A stretch of DNA of 55,804 bases from an uncultured Clostridium sp. (GTDB taxonomy: Bacteria > Bacillota > Clostridia > TANB77 > CAG-508). The stretch spans positions 92,984 through 148,787 of the forward strand of contig CAMMDS010000002.1 in the NCBI GenBank assembly GCA_946495655.1, in the 5' to 3' direction. How positions within the stretch are numbered: position 1 is the stretch's first letter; each line of letters begins with the position of its first letter. The notes under the pieces are model-generated. The model made no database searches and was not told the DNA's origin. It was given only the letters and a program-made list of their open reading frames with translations. The position numbers and the translations under genes were made by a program. Positions 54,990-55,804 of this stretch are shown piece by piece.

Positions 54990-55804
54990 CTACATATATA
55001 AGCTTAGTCTGAAACCCAAGTAGTCGCTATTAGCAATCGCATAGTGGCTGGTACGATCGGCTACATAATTACCTCTATCGGTATAAAGACCACCTCTACA
55101 AGTGCTTGGATAAGCATTACCTTCATTAGTGTAACTAGAGTATTCTGTTGTCCATTCATATATATTTGATGACATATCATTTATTTTACATATTTCATCA
55201 TCATTAGTTCCTGTATTTGCTAAACTACTATTTTTACTAGTTTGATTTGCATAATTTTCATGTCCGCATTCTTGTATATACACTATTGCTGTATCCCATG
55301 CATAACTATTCATTAAATCACTCTTTACACTTCTACTATCTTCATATGTGTTTATTGCTACTTTTGATGCTTCTAATTGTGTAATAAAATTCCATAATGT
55401 TCCTGGATTATATGACATTGATGATGTAGAGTATTTTTCTGAAACTTTTGTCGCTGCTTTATAATTTTCTACACTACTTCCACTTGCAAAGCTTGCTTCA
55501 TATCTTCCTATATAATAACCTCCATTTGTCTTTACACTGTCTATCCATTCTCCTAAATTATTTGCTGTTGCATTTAAATCATTTAGATGGTTTGAATTGT
55601 CTACTGTTCCATCTCTATGTAATCCTGAATATTCATCATGATGTGAATTTATTATCTTGGATGTTTTATAATTTTCTGGATTTTCTTTCGTATATGCTGC
55701 TTGCTGCAATGTTGCTGTACCTGGTGATGTCCTGCCAAATGTATATCTTCCTAGTATTATTTCATTACTTTCTGTTCCATCGTCTTTTATGAATTTTCCT
55801 ACTG
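54990..55804 (-). CDS. FGE/C-lectin-fold surface protein, paralogue of the 19183 gene (N-terminus off the window)
   Basis: 271 residues visible; the frame is open to the right edge (VGKFIKDDGTESNEIILGRY is the first part seen). The middle is close to the paralogue: GGYYIGRYEASFASG, SKVAINTYEDSRSVK, SDLMNSYAWDTAIVYIQE, KINDMSSNIYEWTTEY. After that, the last 55 residues diverge sharply (STCRGGLYTDRGNYVADR against VRRGGRFNIVNNNIFYTI), then meet again at GFR. A prepilin-like N-terminus is expected upstream by analogy. It has its own terminator. Confidence 0.85.
   Translation of the reverse strand, partial: VGKFIKDDGTESNEIILGRYTFGRTSPGTATLQQAAYTKENPENYKTSKIINSHHDEYSGLHRDGTVDNSNHLNDLNATANNLGEWIDSVKTNGGYYIGRYEASFASGSSVENYKAATKVSEKYSTSSMSYNPGTLWNFITQLEASKVAINTYEDSRSVKSDLMNSYAWDTAIVYIQECGHENYANQTSKNSSLANTGTNDDEICKINDMSSNIYEWTTEYSSYTNEGNAYPSTCRGGLYTDRGNYVADRTSHYAIANSDYLGFRLSLYM

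Noticed and set aside
54990-55804. A complete diversity-generating retroelement in the window
   Set aside because: No reverse transcriptase and no template repeat were found; only the target-like proteins are present.
1-55804. CRISPR array, tRNA or rRNA genes
   Set aside because: The repeats are dispersed palindromes without regular spacers, and I saw no T-loop GGTTCRA motifs with tRNA-like surroundings and no rRNA sequence.

Overview
The window is AT-rich chromosomal DNA of a low-GC, spore-forming member of the Firmicutes, most likely an uncultured gut-type Clostridia. The sequence basis is an alpha/beta small acid-soluble spore protein, a Spo0A-type DNA-binding domain, a GerS-like lipoprotein, a bifunctional AdhE, tRNA-dependent amidation by GatCAB, a T-box leader, CtsR control and strong AGGAGG ribosome binding sites. 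Nearly all of it is housekeeping DNA; I saw no prophage, CRISPR array, rRNA or tRNA.

Layout. 1-4.9 kb: 5' end of ctsR with operator, a small unknown gene, a HAD phosphatase, SASP, hpf, rpsT, a small membrane protein and a Spo0A-C protein. 4.9-8.3 kb: gatCAB (minus strand). 8.4-11 kb: tmk-like kinase, membrane hydrolase, Gly-rich membrane protein. 11.2-13.2 kb: T-box and aspS. 13.2-14.1 kb: a REP-type transposase (RAYT) between two inverted palindromes. 14.1-17.4 kb: adhE, guanine deaminase. 17.5-20.5 kb: transposase remnant, radical SAM/SPASM protein, and a pilin-like surface protein with a dinucleotide repeat in its leader. 20.8-24.4 kb: leuS and an unknown HExxH protein. 24.5-33.6 kb: GltD-like reductase, uracil-DNA glycosylase, LD-carboxypeptidase, PgeF, AddB, Ogg, YitT. 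33.8-34.15 kb: candidate type I toxin-antitoxin locus. 34.2-37.6 kb: plsX, acpP, rnc and an Elp3-like radical SAM protein. 37.8-45.6 kb: M23 peptidase, calcium P-type ATPase, smc. 45.7-50.3 kb: MITE-like element, HTH regulator, MtaD-like deaminase, a long non-coding stretch, HD-GYP-like protein, ndoA. 50.4-54.8 kb: GerS-like protein, dus, rodA, minE, minD. 55-55.8 kb: a second pilin-like/FGE-fold protein cut by the window edge.

Main discovery candidate. Five conserved genes are each split by exactly one extra base: the GltD-like reductase, the Elp3-like radical SAM protein, the calcium ATPase, the HD-GYP-like protein and RodA. In all five the extra base is a C directly before a conserved glycine codon (GGN), so the unshifted frame meets a CGG codon exactly where the frame must move by +1. 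Reading every gene by eye, I found in-frame CGG nowhere else except codon 3 of the Spo0A-like gene, although CGG is common in the other two frames. This suggests that CGG is unassigned or starved of tRNA here and that CGG-N is passed by +1 frameshifting onto GGN (Gly). A systematic sequencing artefact is the main alternative.

Other strong observations are a convergent two-promoter locus with a 39-residue hydrophobic peptide and a sequestered ribosome binding site (type I toxin-antitoxin architecture), an (AG)11 tract that puts a surface-protein start out of frame (phase variation), a RAYT with dispersed GGGGACAGACCCC palindromes that often supply stop codons, and a T-box on aspS whose specifier reads as Asn (AAC), fitting a non-discriminating AspRS that feeds GatCAB.
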